64,000 nucleotides of DNA from Linnemannia schmuckeri (GCA_029449235.1 JANATG010000015.1:1302001-1366000); one strand, 5' to 3'; counted from the first letter of the stretch, positions 31,671 through 43,482 are shown. Notes: generated by a model from the letters alone, not told the origin. Program-made: numbers and translations.

Positions 31671-34098
31671 CTAGGTCGATATGCTCTCCTCTGCAAAAAC
31701 AATCTCCAGATCATCCTCATGCCGCTTCTGACCATGAGATGTATCCTTGGGATCCAATTCTGACGACGTGTCAGAGTCGTTTCCTGAATCAGATGTGTAT
31801 GTCGAATTGTCGTCCTGATCCTCCTCATCAAAATCCCCATCATCGTCCTCGTCGTCATCATCACTATTACCACCTCCACCCTTCAGGGTTGTTCCTCGAT
31901 CAGTAACACTTGTCAAGGATGGCACTTCGTCCGATGTGACCTTTGCAGTCTCATGAAGACACGTCACAGCCAGCTCAAAGTCCTGGTCGTTCACCATGAT
32001 ATAGTCGGAGCTGAAAGTGCTGAGATAGAAGAGACCGATGCCATTATCTGTCAGGGGCTTGGAGAACTCGCAGACAATTCCGCATTCGTCAAAGCCAAGA
32101 GGTCCGTCTCCAATGGCAATCAGCCGCCAGTCGCCGGCGTGGGTGTTAAGGGTGTGGTCGGGGAAGAGACTCATGGTGGCGTCGTCCATAATGATGCTAA
32201 ATGTGGTATCTGTCCGCGTAAAAGAGAAAAAGCGGTCCATTCTACGATAGGAGTATCATATTACCAACGCAAAAGTATATAGCGTATCGTTAATGGTGAG
32301 TAAAATTGTAGCAAAAGATAGCGAGAGAGAGAGAGAGAGGTCGCAGCAGAAAAAAGTGACTAAAGCATACCTGCTGTCAAAGAAAATAGACTCGAGCAAC
32401 TTGATAGCGAGGACATCCATGAGACTCTCCTCCATGCTGGTGATGTGCAGACGTTGAGGGTAGTCAACGTTGAAGGGGTGGCGTGCTCTGGTTGTGGCAG
32501 GGGTCGATGTTGAGTTGTTCTGGTCGGGTGTGTCATTCAGAGACAATGATCCGATCATGGACGGTTCCAGTTCCAATAGATCTTTCTGTGGTGATTTTGT
32601 AGTTGCGTCACTAGTAAGACTCGCCTGTCTCGATTTTGGGGTTGGTTCCAAAGCCAGTGCATCTTGCAAAGAGTTGATCTCTGTGGGGCTTTTGGGATAC
32701 GAGCTCTCCCATGAACTGAGATCGCCTGCCTGCAGTCCGAGATCCTCCAGAGGGTTGTTTGTAATTGAGAATATGCTTGACAGGCACTCCAACGCTCTCT
32801 CCAGGTCACATTCGGGTAACAGGGTGAAATCTGCGTCATATGTCGAGATTTGCCTAATAAAAACGTTATAGGTAGCATGAATAAAAAGATTAATTCGACG
32901 ATCGACAAGAGTCATTCCCAGTGGATCTACGATGATCTGTTATGCCGCAAGTAGTCATGTAGCCTTAGGTTGATCTAGCACTCGACTCATTTTGCATGTA
33001 CTGCATACTGTTGGTGTGGATCCTCCTTTGGAACGTGCTGGGTTGTGGGTGTAATGGGTGTGGGTGTGGGCGAAATTTTTAACTTTTATCCTTTGTGCAA
33101 CCAAAAAGTAAGAATCGGCTGATTGGAGGGGGGTGGATGGACATGGGAGCATGCAACATGATGCACATGCAAGGGCTCACTTCGCTGTGTCAAAAATAGC
33201 CCTCTCTTGTATGCTCATCGTGTGAATCTTTCCTGGTGCCCTCTGACTTCCTGCAGCTTTCTTACACTCGTTTTCCCTTCTATACTGTAAACCACTCTCG
33301 TGTCTACTTTTATCTTGTTGAGCCCTTCCTCAAGTCCACTTTGTGATAAGGATCCTTCCCTGTGTCTTTTGCGATCCTGTGGGTCTCCTTTCCCGTTGAC
33401 TTCCTTTTTCTTTTGCTGTCTTGATCCTCTGAAGTGATGAAATCCGTTGATGAATACGCCATCCTGATGGTTTCTTGCGATCAAGTGAAAAATAAAGAAT
33501 GGCATCCAATGAGGCGACATACATGATGGAGACGTTAACATCGGCCAATGGCTTTGACACCTGTGAGATCACTTCCTCCGCACCTATATTGTGTTCGTTC
33601 ATCATGTGTAAAAGAAGAATAAGTAAAACAAAAAAACTTTTTCCATGTCATCATACCCTTTCTCCAGGGCTGTGTTGTCGTCCAATGACATTCGTCCCAA
33701 AGAAAAAACAAGGCGACAACTTACCGAGACCGGACTCGCCTGGCTCGATCTGAACCGCCCTCCAGATGACCCTGCAGACGTTCACCGTGTTCGCTGGGAA
33801 ACCACGGATATGCTCCTCGTCCAGGATGAGCGACACCTCCTTGTCCGTTTCCGTGTATGAGAAAAAATGGCGAGGCCTATGTACACCAAGTATAAAAGTA
33901 ACTTTTCTAAGTCATCGTGGTCGTGTTGTTGATTCATTAGAAAGTAGTGTTGCAAGGCGATCGAGGGTTGAGTGTAAGAAGAATAAATTACCCTGATGGG
34001 AAAAGGACGAGTTTCATGAGCTGATGTGTGCATCGCGGAATGTCCTTTTTCTGGAGAGATGCAAGCTGCAGTCGAAAGGGCAGGATGTCGACGATCAT
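31671..34098 (-). CDS. CASTOR-like arginine sensor (ACT-domain protein)
   Basis: Five exons: 33992-34098, 33725-33876, 33523-33583, 32371-32853 and 31671-32241; 1374 nt, 457 aa, phases consistent. CASTOR1 in animals binds arginine and controls TORC1 through GATOR2. The N-terminal part matches CASTOR along its length: a start like MIVDILPFRLQLASL, then CTHQLMKLVLFPS, HFFSYTETDKEVSLILDEE, PLADVNVSIMQISTYDADF. A disordered insert (about 135-245) precedes the C-terminal ACT pair: FFSFTRTDTTFSIIMDD, GPLGFDECGIV (residues 315-324), FYLSTFSSDYIMV. Residues that in human CASTOR1 line the arginine pocket are kept: Ser105, the Gly-Phe-Asp-Glu of 317-320, Thr343, Phe344 and Asp347 (alignment by eye). 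The C-terminal ~100 residues are acidic Asp/Ser-rich and not part of the animal protein. Divergent from the MFS gene at 35877. Sensing arginine is inferred. Confidence 0.88.
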
Positions 34099-35876
34099 TG
34101 TTCCTTTTAAGTTAGGGCGGATGAGGAAAAGGTTGTCTGATCAAAGAACGTGAGAAGGCGAAAAGGAGAACAAGGCCGATCTGATGAGAGAGTGATCAGA
34201 ATGAGAGGAGAGGGGGAGGAGGAGGAGCAAATGAAGAAGAGGAATGAATGAAGAAGAGACGTGAGTTGATCTGAAAAAAGAGAGGTTCGAATCCAGCAGA
34301 AGTGAAAGATCAATCAGTCAGAGGTGGGAAAGTGAAACGAACAATAACAGAAGAAACCTTAGTGTGGTAGTATAGGCACGTCTTTAACCCAATATGGCAA
34401 GACGCCCTTGCTTACTACGTACTACCGTCAATGTTGACTCATTCGTCCTTTGCCGCCAACATTTATTAGTCAATCGACTCCTTTCTTTTCTTTCTTTATT
34501 CTTCTGTTAATTATTCACTCAAACTCCCATCACACTTCCCTAATCCCTTCTTGGTGCAGGGACCTTGACTCTCTTTTTTTATTTTTTTTTCTGTACACGC
34601 ACCATCACCCTTTTTGCTGAGAATGGAATCAGGGCATCAAGGGAGAAGACATTACTTTTTCTTTGTGTGTCTTTCTTTTGTTCTTTGTTCGGTGTTCAAG
34701 GGAACCAAGACCAATATTGCGTAACAACACAGAAAACGGAGAATGAAATCAAAGACACTAAAGAATCGCACGAGATCGAAGGAAGATTGGTCTTGCCAGA
34801 AAAAAAAAATGCTTAAGAGATGAGAACGACTGCTCATAGAACAGCTAGGACGCGTGCCAGCAATGGTCATCTGACATCCAGGTGATCACTGTTGATGCAG
34901 TCTTGGTGGCGAAGTATTTGGTGGCGCGCATCAGTAGCCAACCAGGACACACATCAAATGGGGCCTTTTGCATAGAAATACAAATCTAGGGAACACGACT
35001 GGCGGTGGTCAGTAGTCAATAAAGGCCATATAATGCAAGAATAGAAAGATATGCTGGAAGAAACGGAGCCTGTAGTTTCCTCTCCCACGGAGAGCCCGAT
35101 ACGCAAAGGGATACAACCAAAGGGATAGGAGAGATCCCATCTAGGTTGCATATTTCTACGTTCTACACGTGTACAGATGGAAGAAACGTGGACACTTCTT
35201 TTTCTTCTTTCTCCCTTAACTTGGGTGATTGTAAACCCTTAGACATGGAGATTCCCATAAACACGTCCCATCGGGCTATTCTCGCGTGTTGAGAGAAAAG
35301 TAAGAAAGAGAAGAAGGAGGTGAGTACAAAAGGGGTGCAGTTGATGGGGCAGGGTGGGTTTAGGATAGAAGGTCAATTCTTTTTATCCCGCATTGCATCA
35401 CTACCTTCAGAGTCTCCTTTCATTCTCATTTTCTTTATTCTTTTTTGCGTCCCCCTTTTCTCTTTTGAGTGGATTCATTCATTGCACCCAAAAAAATAAA
35501 AAAAGACACAACAGGTAACCAACATTAAACACCGCACCCCACTAAAGAAAAAAACAAAATATCCCTCAGGGTAATAAGAGTCAACAGCAAGTGCAAAATA
35601 ATATCCTTGACCCACCGCGATTAAATAAGAGAGGCCTTCTCGCCGCCTTTGCATCCTCTACTTCTTCAGTTTCTGTCTCATCCTCACTCTCGATTCATTC
35701 CCTCCCCTCGCTATGTAATTGACCTTAGATCAGCAGCCACTTAATCTCTCTCCTTTGGATCAGAATATAAAAGACACCATTCATCCTCTCTCCCTCGTCT
35801 CTCGTCTCTTCGATCCTTAGACCCTTGTCCTGTTTCATAGTACAATCAACCATAACACACGTTCCTACCATACATT
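34099..35876. other. Divergent intergenic region between CASTOR and MFS genes
   Basis: About 1.8 kb with both promoters. 35640-35840 is CT-rich, fitting the leader of the MFS gene. A GGTTCGAATCC at 34284-34294 resembles a tRNA T-arm but does not form one. No gene seen. Confidence 0.55.
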
Positions 35877-38800
35877 ATGGATTCCTCTATGCAAGAGTTC
35901 TACTCGCTGTCGCGATCCACTTCGCAACAACGTCCCCTCACCCAGATCGTCTCATCGCAAGGTGATCACGACTCAAGAAGTCCCTCCCGCCAACAACCGG
36001 CGCGCGAACGACCACAAAGCGCAGTGGCATGGTCGCAGTACCAGCATCCAATGACTGTGCCTTCAATAGCCCAGGTCTGGATCCAGCCTAACCAACAACA
36101 GCAACACCTCAATCTTCAAGATAGTTGCCAACAAAACCCTTCCCCTCGTCGCCGTCGACACCATACTGCTGGAAGCAGTGGCTTTGAATCCGCACCAGCT
36201 GGGACAGGAGCTGCCTCACCCGCAAAGAGACGCAGCAGCGCAGCGGTCGATGACAATGATTCGATCCCTTACGATCCTTTTGCTCCATCTTCTCCACAAC
36301 CAAGTCCTCCTCTTCCAGTCCCCTCTACACCCGTCTCGTCATACGCGGGGTATTCATCCCTCCACCCTCCTCATCCCTCCCATGACCCTTCAATCTACAG
36401 CCAAGATGACGCCCACTCGCGCCGACATGAGTACGACTACCCTCACTTGGGGCACCTTGAAGAGCTGGACGACTATGATACGTACTCGGAGGACAATCGA
36501 GGCCGCCGGCGCTCATATCCTGGTGGCGAGACCTCAGCCTGTGAGAATGGTCAAGGAGGAGGGGAGGATCAAGACGACATGTCTTCGATTCACTATCCGC
36601 CAGCACCTGTCGCCCCTACCCCCTTGCCCAAAATCCCTATTTTCGTGCTTGGCGTAGTCATCTTTTCCGAACCGCTGACCTCAACCATCCTGTTCCCTTT
36701 CATATATTTTATGGTAACGTTGTTCATTCTCTCTGCGCATCATGTTGACTCGAAATAGATACAATTCCACACACAGCAGCATGCCACTCCTCTCTCTCGT
36801 CACCCCTTGTTGCGGTTTATCCATTGTGTGCCCGTTGTATTTGTTTGCAAGTCATATTTTCGTGAATGTGTACTTCGGATAAAAAAAAACTCAAAGGACA
36901 GATGACTGACTGGGAAGCGCATTGGTCCCTTTAAATTTTTTTTCTTGTCTTGTTTGTTCTCTTCTTCCCTCCCTTCCATGGCCGTCGCCTCGCCTCGTCT
37001 TTCGATGTGTCTCTAGGTTCGGTAAGAAATGACCTTTGGTGTTGTGTGTATCTTTGGACTGTGCCTGAGGCTCTACGCCCACATTTTTTTCTCTTGTTCG
37101 CGACTGGTCCATTGTTTTTGTCTGTCTCTTCATCCTGCCTCCCCCCCCCCCCCCCAATTTAAACCTCCTTACTAACCCATCCCTCATCCTATACCTTTTC
37201 ACTATTCACCTTCACACACGATGCGACAATAACAAATTGTCGAAACCACATCCACAGGGACTTTCATATTACCGAAAACGAAGACGAGATCGGCTTCTTT
37301 TGCGGACTCATCGGTAAGTATATGAGCAACCAAACACCATCCACACAACTTATAAACAGCATAACAACATGGCCTCTACATCATTACACCATTGACTAAT
37401 TGAGCAAACATTTTTCTGTTACATATCATATAAACTTAGCATCGTCGTTCTTCTTTGCGCAGTTTTGCACATCCATCTTTTGGGGATACATGTCCGATCG
37501 ATATGGCAGGAGACCCATTCTACTGCTGGGTCTGTGCGGCTCATCCATTGCTTGTATTTTCTTTGGGCTCAGCAAGAGTCTGGCCTGGGCTATCATCAGC
37601 CGCTCCATGTGCGGACTCCTCAATGGTAAACAACGACAACCACAAATAAGCAACCATGCAACCATGACAACATGACTTGCCCCTTTCTTTTCCTTGCTGT
37701 AATTTATTTTTTTTCTTCCCACACTGCACCCTCCCCCTTCTATTCTCTCCTTCACACCCCTTAGGAAACTTGAATGACCTTTTTTTAACGCACGCACGGG
37801 CTAATTTGTGATCCCTTTTTTTTTTTTTACATGGTTGGGGAAAAACAACCACTAATTAGGAAACGTCGGCGTCGCGAAATCCATGCTGGGTGAAATCGCA
37901 GATGCGTCCAACCAGTCCCAGGCGTTCAGTCTCTTTGGGTTTGCGTGGGGTATCGGCATGGTATGTTCCTTGTTTTATTTCACCCCTCTCGCATTACACA
38001 TCTTTCCCTCATAGATGTTCATGCTCGCTTGCTCATTTTTTTTCTTTTTTGCCTTGTATGCATGTATTGCATAGATTGTGGGTCCATTTCTGGGAGGATA
38101 TCTTGCAAACCCGGCGCAAACGTTCCCAGAGATCTTTGGGGACTGGGAGTTTTTTATCGAGTACCCATACTTCCTTCCTTGCTTTATTGCGTCCATGGGT
38201 GGTGTAACCGGATTCACGGTTGGGTACTTTTTCTTGAAGGAGACCAAGGGTATGCGAGGCGGCGTTCTGGTCGAGACCAACAAGGATGTCGATGACGATT
38301 ACTACAGAAGCAACAATGCTAACAATAACCAGTACCAAGGAGGCCCTGATTACCAGACATTCGAATGTGATGACCTCGATTCTAATGGCCAGGACGAGCC
38401 ACTCAGCGACTTTTCGGGCAACCACAAGACTACAGACAGAGAAGTGGATACATCGAATGGGGCCACGGAACTGGATATCGATTTGGAGAGACAACCGCTC
38501 ATGTTGCCTCCGAATGCGACACAGGCACAGCAGGTCAAGTTCCCAAAGCGCCGTGGCATGGATCACTCGAACCAGTATGGGTCCATGGCAACGTTGACCT
38601 TTGACACTGGACCATCTTCGGTTCAATCTCATCCACTGCAACAACACTCTTACGCAACTCCCTCTGCCAGGTCGACTCTTTCTCGTCGCCCTGTTTCGGT
38701 TCGACCTAGACTCTCCCACCAGAGCAGCTCGGTTTCTGATATTGGACTCGCCAGGCTGAGCAGTAGCTGTGTCGATCGACCTTTGAGTGCCGTTCACCCA

Positions 38801-39871
38801 TCGATTTATGCTTATAATCGACCCATTTCGACTGGACAGCTGTTATCAATGGCCGAGGCTCCTTCAGGACACCGACAGCGAATGGAGGCCATCCCTGCGG
38901 ACGCGGTCTCATTGAGCCACTATGGGTACACTATCGACCCCGCATACCTGGATGGCCGTGTCAGAGTGAGTAGCTTCAATCCAGGACGCCAGAGTCGCCT
39001 TTCTGTCGCGCCGTCACAAGTCTTTGTCCTCCCACCGGACCCCAACAACAAGGATCCCAACCAACCCGTCCAACTCTTAGTCGTTCAACAAGCTCCTGAA
39101 GCCGGCCTCTCACCACTATCAATCACCACCATTGTCGCCTACGCGATGCTGGCTCTCCACTCTATCGTGTTTGAAGAAGTCTACGCCCTCTACGCCGTTA
39201 CACCTGTCGTATCACACGGTTTGGGCTGGACTGCAATCCAACTATCGACCAGTCTCGCGTGCATGGGGATTGTACAGCTAATGATGCAGTTTGTAGTCTA
39301 CCCTATGCTTGAAAGGCGTTTCTCGGCGGTGTGGTTGTTCAGGTGTGCACAGTTGTTGTACTGTTGTGTGTACATCTCATTTCCATTGATCCGTGCACTT
39401 GCTGTAGATGAGAGTGATACCGAGACGGGAGGGCAGTTGACAAGGGTGCGGTATTTGGTCCTCACGACCCTTGTCTTTAAGTACCTCTGCAGTGTCTTTT
39501 CCTACACCTCCGTCATGGTCATGGTATGTACACTCTTCTCTCGTCTTTTTCCTCATCCTCTTCGACCAACATTCATATCTCAAGAATCTAACCCGCTGCC
39601 TATCTTATTTTCATTCTCCATCGTATAGATCACAAACTCATCGCCACCACACCTACTAGGAACCGTAAACGGGATCGGCCAGACATCTGCCTCATTCATG
39701 CGAGCATTCGGTCCAGCGCTAGGAGGTATATTCTGGGCATGGTCATTGGGCAACAAGCTCAGTTTCCCCTTCAATTACTTTTTTGTGTTCTTTCTTATGG
39801 CTACCATTGCTATATTGGGGTTCATCCATAGTTTTTCGATTCCTACTGAATTGGGGCGTAAGAAGTTCTAA
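35877..39871 (+). CDS. Major facilitator superfamily transporter
   Basis: Seven exons: 35877-36713, 37017-37021 (5 nt), 37258-37313, 37440-37625, 37860-37960, 38075-39523 and 39629-39871; 2877 nt, 958 aa. Residues 1-250 are a disordered, Ser/Gln/Pro-rich cytosolic tail. The membrane part begins with PKIPIFVLGVVIFSEPLTS...FPFIYFMVRDFHITENE. MFS motif A is at residues 315-324 (GYMSDRYGRR). NVGVAKSMLGEIAD and GFAWGIGMIVGPFLGGYLANP follow. The loop between halves is enlarged to about 300 residues. The second half ends with GTVNGIGQTSASFMRAFGPALGG. The sequence resembles the fungal DHA/YCR023C-like group; substrate cannot be told. Without the 5-nt exon the frame breaks, because exon 1 ends in phase 0 and exon 3 needs phase 2. 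The gene ends 150 bp from the tail-to-tail paralogue 3. Confidence 0.9.
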
Positions 39872-40020
39872 GATGTATAGAGGAATAAGAAAAGAGCGAA
39901 TGGAGAGGAGGAAGGAAGTATCGTGCTTACTAGTTTATGTTATGTTATTAAATAGTATTACATTGTCTGAGATATAGTGATTACGAAGCATAAACTAGTG
40001 AACGGGTGTGAAGGAGTGAT

Positions 40021-40533
40021 CTAGGCAGAGAGAAGAACATCTTTCTCGCTGGCGTACGAGGTGTCATCCTGGTACAATGGAGGCTGAGACTGTTCCTGCT
40101 GTTCCTGCTGCTTCTCATCGAACAACACCTCCTTCTCCACCATCTCCTGTTCGTCCTCCTCCTTCTTCTCAGACCCACAAACAGCACCACAGCACCACAT
40201 GCCTGCACATCCAACCCATGACTGGAGCTGGATCAGCTTGGCTTTGGTCTTCTCATCCGACCCCTTGTACTCGTCCGTGGCTAGGATCACCTCAATCTCG
40301 CGGTTGACTGCATCGAGTGTCTGGCGAACCATGGTCTCTTCGGCCTGCTTCTTGACACGCTTGTATTCGGCCTCGGCTTCCTTGACGGTCTGCTTGCAGT
40401 CGATCTCGTATTGCTTGAACTCGGACTTGAGGGCGGTCTTGTGGGACTTGATGATGGCCTTGAGAGCGGCGGCGTTCTCCTTTTCGGAGGGGGTGGAGTT
40501 GTCGCAGGTGAAGTAGCTGTAGATGAAGGACAT
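40021..40533 (-). CDS. Small charged helical protein, local family member 3
   Basis: Single exon, 170 aa, start MSFIYSYFTCDN at 40533. The first ~106 residues are identical to paralogue 2 at 30996, which lies 9.5 kb away on the other strand. After QSWVGCAG the tail differs: MWCCGAVCGSEKKEEDEQ with three nearby cysteines, an EEVLFDEKQQEQQEQSQ-like Gln/Glu stretch, and the same final SEKDVLLSA as paralogue 2. The stop lies 150 nt from the end of the MFS gene, which converges on it. No signal peptide or membrane segment. Function unknown. Confidence 0.75.
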   Translation of the reverse strand: MSFIYSYFTCDNSTPSEKENAAALKAIIKSHKTALKSEFKQYEIDCKQTVKEAEAEYKRVKKQAEETMVRQTLDAVNREIEVILATDEYKGSDEKTKAKLIQLQSWVGCAGMWCCGAVCGSEKKEEDEQEMVEKEVLFDEKQQEQQEQSQPPLYQDDTSYASEKDVLLSA

Positions 40534-40722
40534 GTTGTTTATTTGAGTGAGTGGTTGTGTGTTGAACGTGTCTGCGTGAGAGAAGGTTGGTAGGATGTTG
40601 TTGTTGAGTTTGTTGTTGCTGCTGTTAATGACTTGACTTTTGGGAGTGCGCTGGATTCCTTTTATTTGTCTTTTAGCGACTGTCCATCTGTTGGTGATCG
40701 AGAAAAGACAAGACGTTGTTTG
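40200..40722 (-). repeat. Inverted repeat, right copy (contains paralogue 3)
   Basis: Reverse-complement partner of 30803-31328. The shared block covers the first ~110 codons and about 190 nt of upstream sequence, including the ACAAATAAAAGG element. Confidence 0.9.
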
Positions 40723-41608
40723 TCACGAAGCAACGCCACGCACGCACGCACAACTATGCATGGGTCCTTTCCCTCCCTCATAGATCGTTATCCATGGCCA
40801 GATCAAGGCCACGTCCTTGGATGTTGTTTGTTTGTCTTGGTACCTTTTTTTTTTTTTTTTTTTTGCCAAGAAAGCCCAAGAATGGAAAGGGAGGGACTGC
40901 AGCCCACTGTCGCACAGAGACTGGAAAAATTCACTGAACCGAGCAGACAAAATAAAAAGACAGCTAAAGCCGAAAATAGAAGGAAACGCGGTCGTAGGTA
41001 CGTGTTCTGGCTTGGCGATCGAGATTTGACATAAAAGTTGGACTGGGCAAAGCAACTGTTAGGTAGCGAGGGAGGTGGACTGACTAAGTGCGTTGTGCGC
41101 ACTGTTATCATTCGCTGCTTCATTCATTAGGTCGTTTTTAGCGGCACTTCGTGTTGTTTTCTTCTCTGGATTCTGACTATCTTTACCGTCGATTGATAGA
41201 GAGAGAGAGGGAGAGAGAGGGAGAAAGAAAAGAAACAATTGACCATTGTTAAAAATAAAGAAGGACATGGGTGACTGTTGGTGAGAAAGTCTCTTCCCCT
41301 TTCTCTCACTCTCTCTTCCTACCTTCCATCCTTCACCCCCTCCTTCTCTCGCTGCGGCCATCCATCCATTCGTGACGTGGAATACAGTTCTAGGCCCCTT
41401 ACTCATGGGACAAGAGAATGGGGTGGAGTAGAAAGTGGAAGGAGGGTTTTGGGTGAAATTTTTCAAGTTACGTTCTCTTGATTTGTTAGAAAAGTTAAAG
41501 AACAGACAGAGACAGAGGCTGCATCATTTGACCGCCAGCCATCCATCCCTCTTTACACATTCAACTTCCTTTTTTTTTCTTTGCATTCCTCTACTCTTTA
41601 ATGCGTTC

Positions 41609-41633
41609 GGCCTCGGCAGCGAATGCCGAGGCC
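41609..41633. repeat. Perfect hairpin, 10-bp stem and 5-nt loop
   Basis: GGCCTCGGCA and TGCCGAGGCC are perfect inverted repeats separated by GCGAA. GC-rich stem in AT-leaning surroundings. A related CTCGGCATTCG lies about 60 nt downstream (41691-41701). Confidence 0.8.
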
Positions 41634-42164
41634 ATGACACAATGCCTTTAATCCGTCTTGGTTAGTCATTCCTTTTCTGGACACACCTTCGCTCGGCATT
41701 CGCAAAGGCCAGACACCCCCTAATCACAAGACAGGGCTGCACTCGCTGACATGTTGGTCAGGACCATTCCTGTTCCTTCGGTATCGGTCCTCTTCTTACT
41801 CAAGGGCGTCGTGTGTGATTACAAAAGGAGAAGAGCGTGCTTGAAGCATATATAAGTTCAAGGCTTTCATGGCTTCTATTGGAAATGTCTTGTTGTTCAA
41901 TTGCATTCAAAAAGGATTGTCAGGGTGTGTCTGTAAATATCTCTGCTAATTGACTCTGGTGAGCGGTGCGGATATGAACTATTGGTGATGAAGCACTTTT
42001 TTGTGAAGAATGAATATGGGGCATAGTTTAGGTGAAACAAAGATGGAAGAGACGCGACGTGACGTGATGAACTGCATCCAGCATGCGCATTGTTTTCAAC
42101 TCTTGAAGGTTTACTAAACTAAAAGGAACCTTTACATTTGAAAACTACTTCTTATTGGTCAGTC

Positions 42165-42309
42165 TTGACCTCTCTTCCTATTGGCTAGACCTGTTGACCT
42201 GATGTGCCCACTTTTTGACCTGATGTTTGACCTCTTGAGGGACATCAAAAATGAGAGCATTGACCTGTTAGGCACATTTTTAAGCCACTCATTGACTCTT
42301 TTTTGACTT
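42165..42309. repeat. Cluster of TTGACC motifs
   Basis: Five TTGACC (42165, 42194, 42215, 42227, 42260) and two TTGACT (42292, 42304), all on the plus strand within 145 nt. Reads like a short repeat or a factor-binding cluster; no gene starts nearby. Confidence 0.6.
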
Positions 42310-43051
42310 GGAATCGTGCAGATTCACCTGTTCTCAGAACAGCCCAGGTCTCTGCTTTACCGATGAGAAAAATCCTTATTGTGTATTTCCTACAGAAATA
42401 CCGGCCTCCTCGACGGACGGTTGGTTTTTTACAAACCCTCACCTTTACCAGAAAAAATAGCCCCCTCCTCGGCAAGTAAGCTCAACAACAGCGAGCATCA
42501 GCGGTTCGGAGAAATCGATTGATTCACAACCTTCTCCCGGACGGAGACATTCCTGCCGCCGACTGTTTTTATAAGGCGCAGCAGTGCGGTCTCTAAACGC
42601 CCAAGCATCCATTTGTAATAATCGCTGCAAGATACAATGCACTCTTCCATATCGACAATCTACTCAACGATATGGAATCAAGTCCTGGTCCAAGTTTGTT
42701 TTTGTAAGTTTACTCAATAAAAAAAAATAGAGCATTTGCGCTCGTGTTTTTTTTTTTTGCTGGCGCTCGTGTTTTTTTTTTTGCTGGCGCCCGCGTAATG
42801 CCTTAGCGTACTTGAAGAATATAAAAAAAAATGTACTGATATTCTCGATTTTCCTCCACTTAAATTTAGAACAAGAAAGGAGATAGACTTTGCTTTGCTC
42901 CTATTACATGATTGCAAAACAAATTTCACCAGTACCTATCCAACAAGTCTCTGCCACGGAAATGAAAGCGCGCTCAGACTGTTTGCGACTGAACGGTAAT
43001 AAAATAATACGATGCATCTTCTTTTTGGTCATTTTTTAGGTTGACGACAAT

Positions 43052-43053
<2 letters not shown>

Positions 43054-43087
<34 letters not shown>
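43054..43087. repeat. 34-nt T run
   Basis: Uninterrupted T homopolymer a few hundred bases before the DIRS-like fragment. On the minus strand it reads as poly(A). Confidence 0.95.
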
Positions 43088-43089
<2 letters not shown>

Positions 43090-43482
43090 CGTAAGCTGGT
43101 GTTGTCTCATCAAGAGAAATAGTAGATGCATAGATCCTAACATTTTTTTTCTTGCATGCGCGTCGCGACTGTTTTTTATTTTTTTGATGGAGAGTAGATC
43201 ATGCCCGACTCCTGCAGGATTGCTGGGCAACAACTGAAACGCTGATGGGCAGTGGGCGTGTTCTTTTGCATAAAAGTTTAGATTCCACTCCTTTCTGATC
43301 GCTGATTTTGAGGAACGGGTACAAAGCCGCAAGCGTTTGGCGATACAGATAACAACTGTCGAATATGCTGTTACAGGCATAATATTTCTTTTTTGTATTA
43401 CCTTTGATGGTCATTTTTGTACACCTAATACTGAAAAAGGAGTAGGAACTGATCTTTTTTTTTTTTTATTGTAATTTGGTGT

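Larger units (their letters stand above)
40723..43482. other. Gene-poor region with small repeats
   Basis: About 2.8 kb with no gene that I can support. It holds a perfect hairpin (41609-41633), a cluster of TTGACC motifs (42165-42309), a short tandem duplication with T spacers (about 42737-42790) and a 34-nt T run (43054-43087). Short frames here lack domains. Confidence 0.5.

Noticed and set aside
34284..34294. GGTTCGAATCC resembling a tRNA T-loop
   Set aside because: The flanking five bases do not pair to form the T-arm, and no acceptor stem, D-arm or anticodon arm fits on either strand.
37760..37770. TTAGGAAAC as the acceptor of MFS exon 5
   Set aside because: It is a decoy: only the later TTAGGAAACGTCGG at 37858 continues the conserved NVGVAKSMLGEIAD segment in frame.
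38033..38797. Minus-strand frame of 254 codons
   Set aside because: It lies opposite the large MFS exon, which has conserved membrane segments and consistent splice phases; the antisense frame has no domain.
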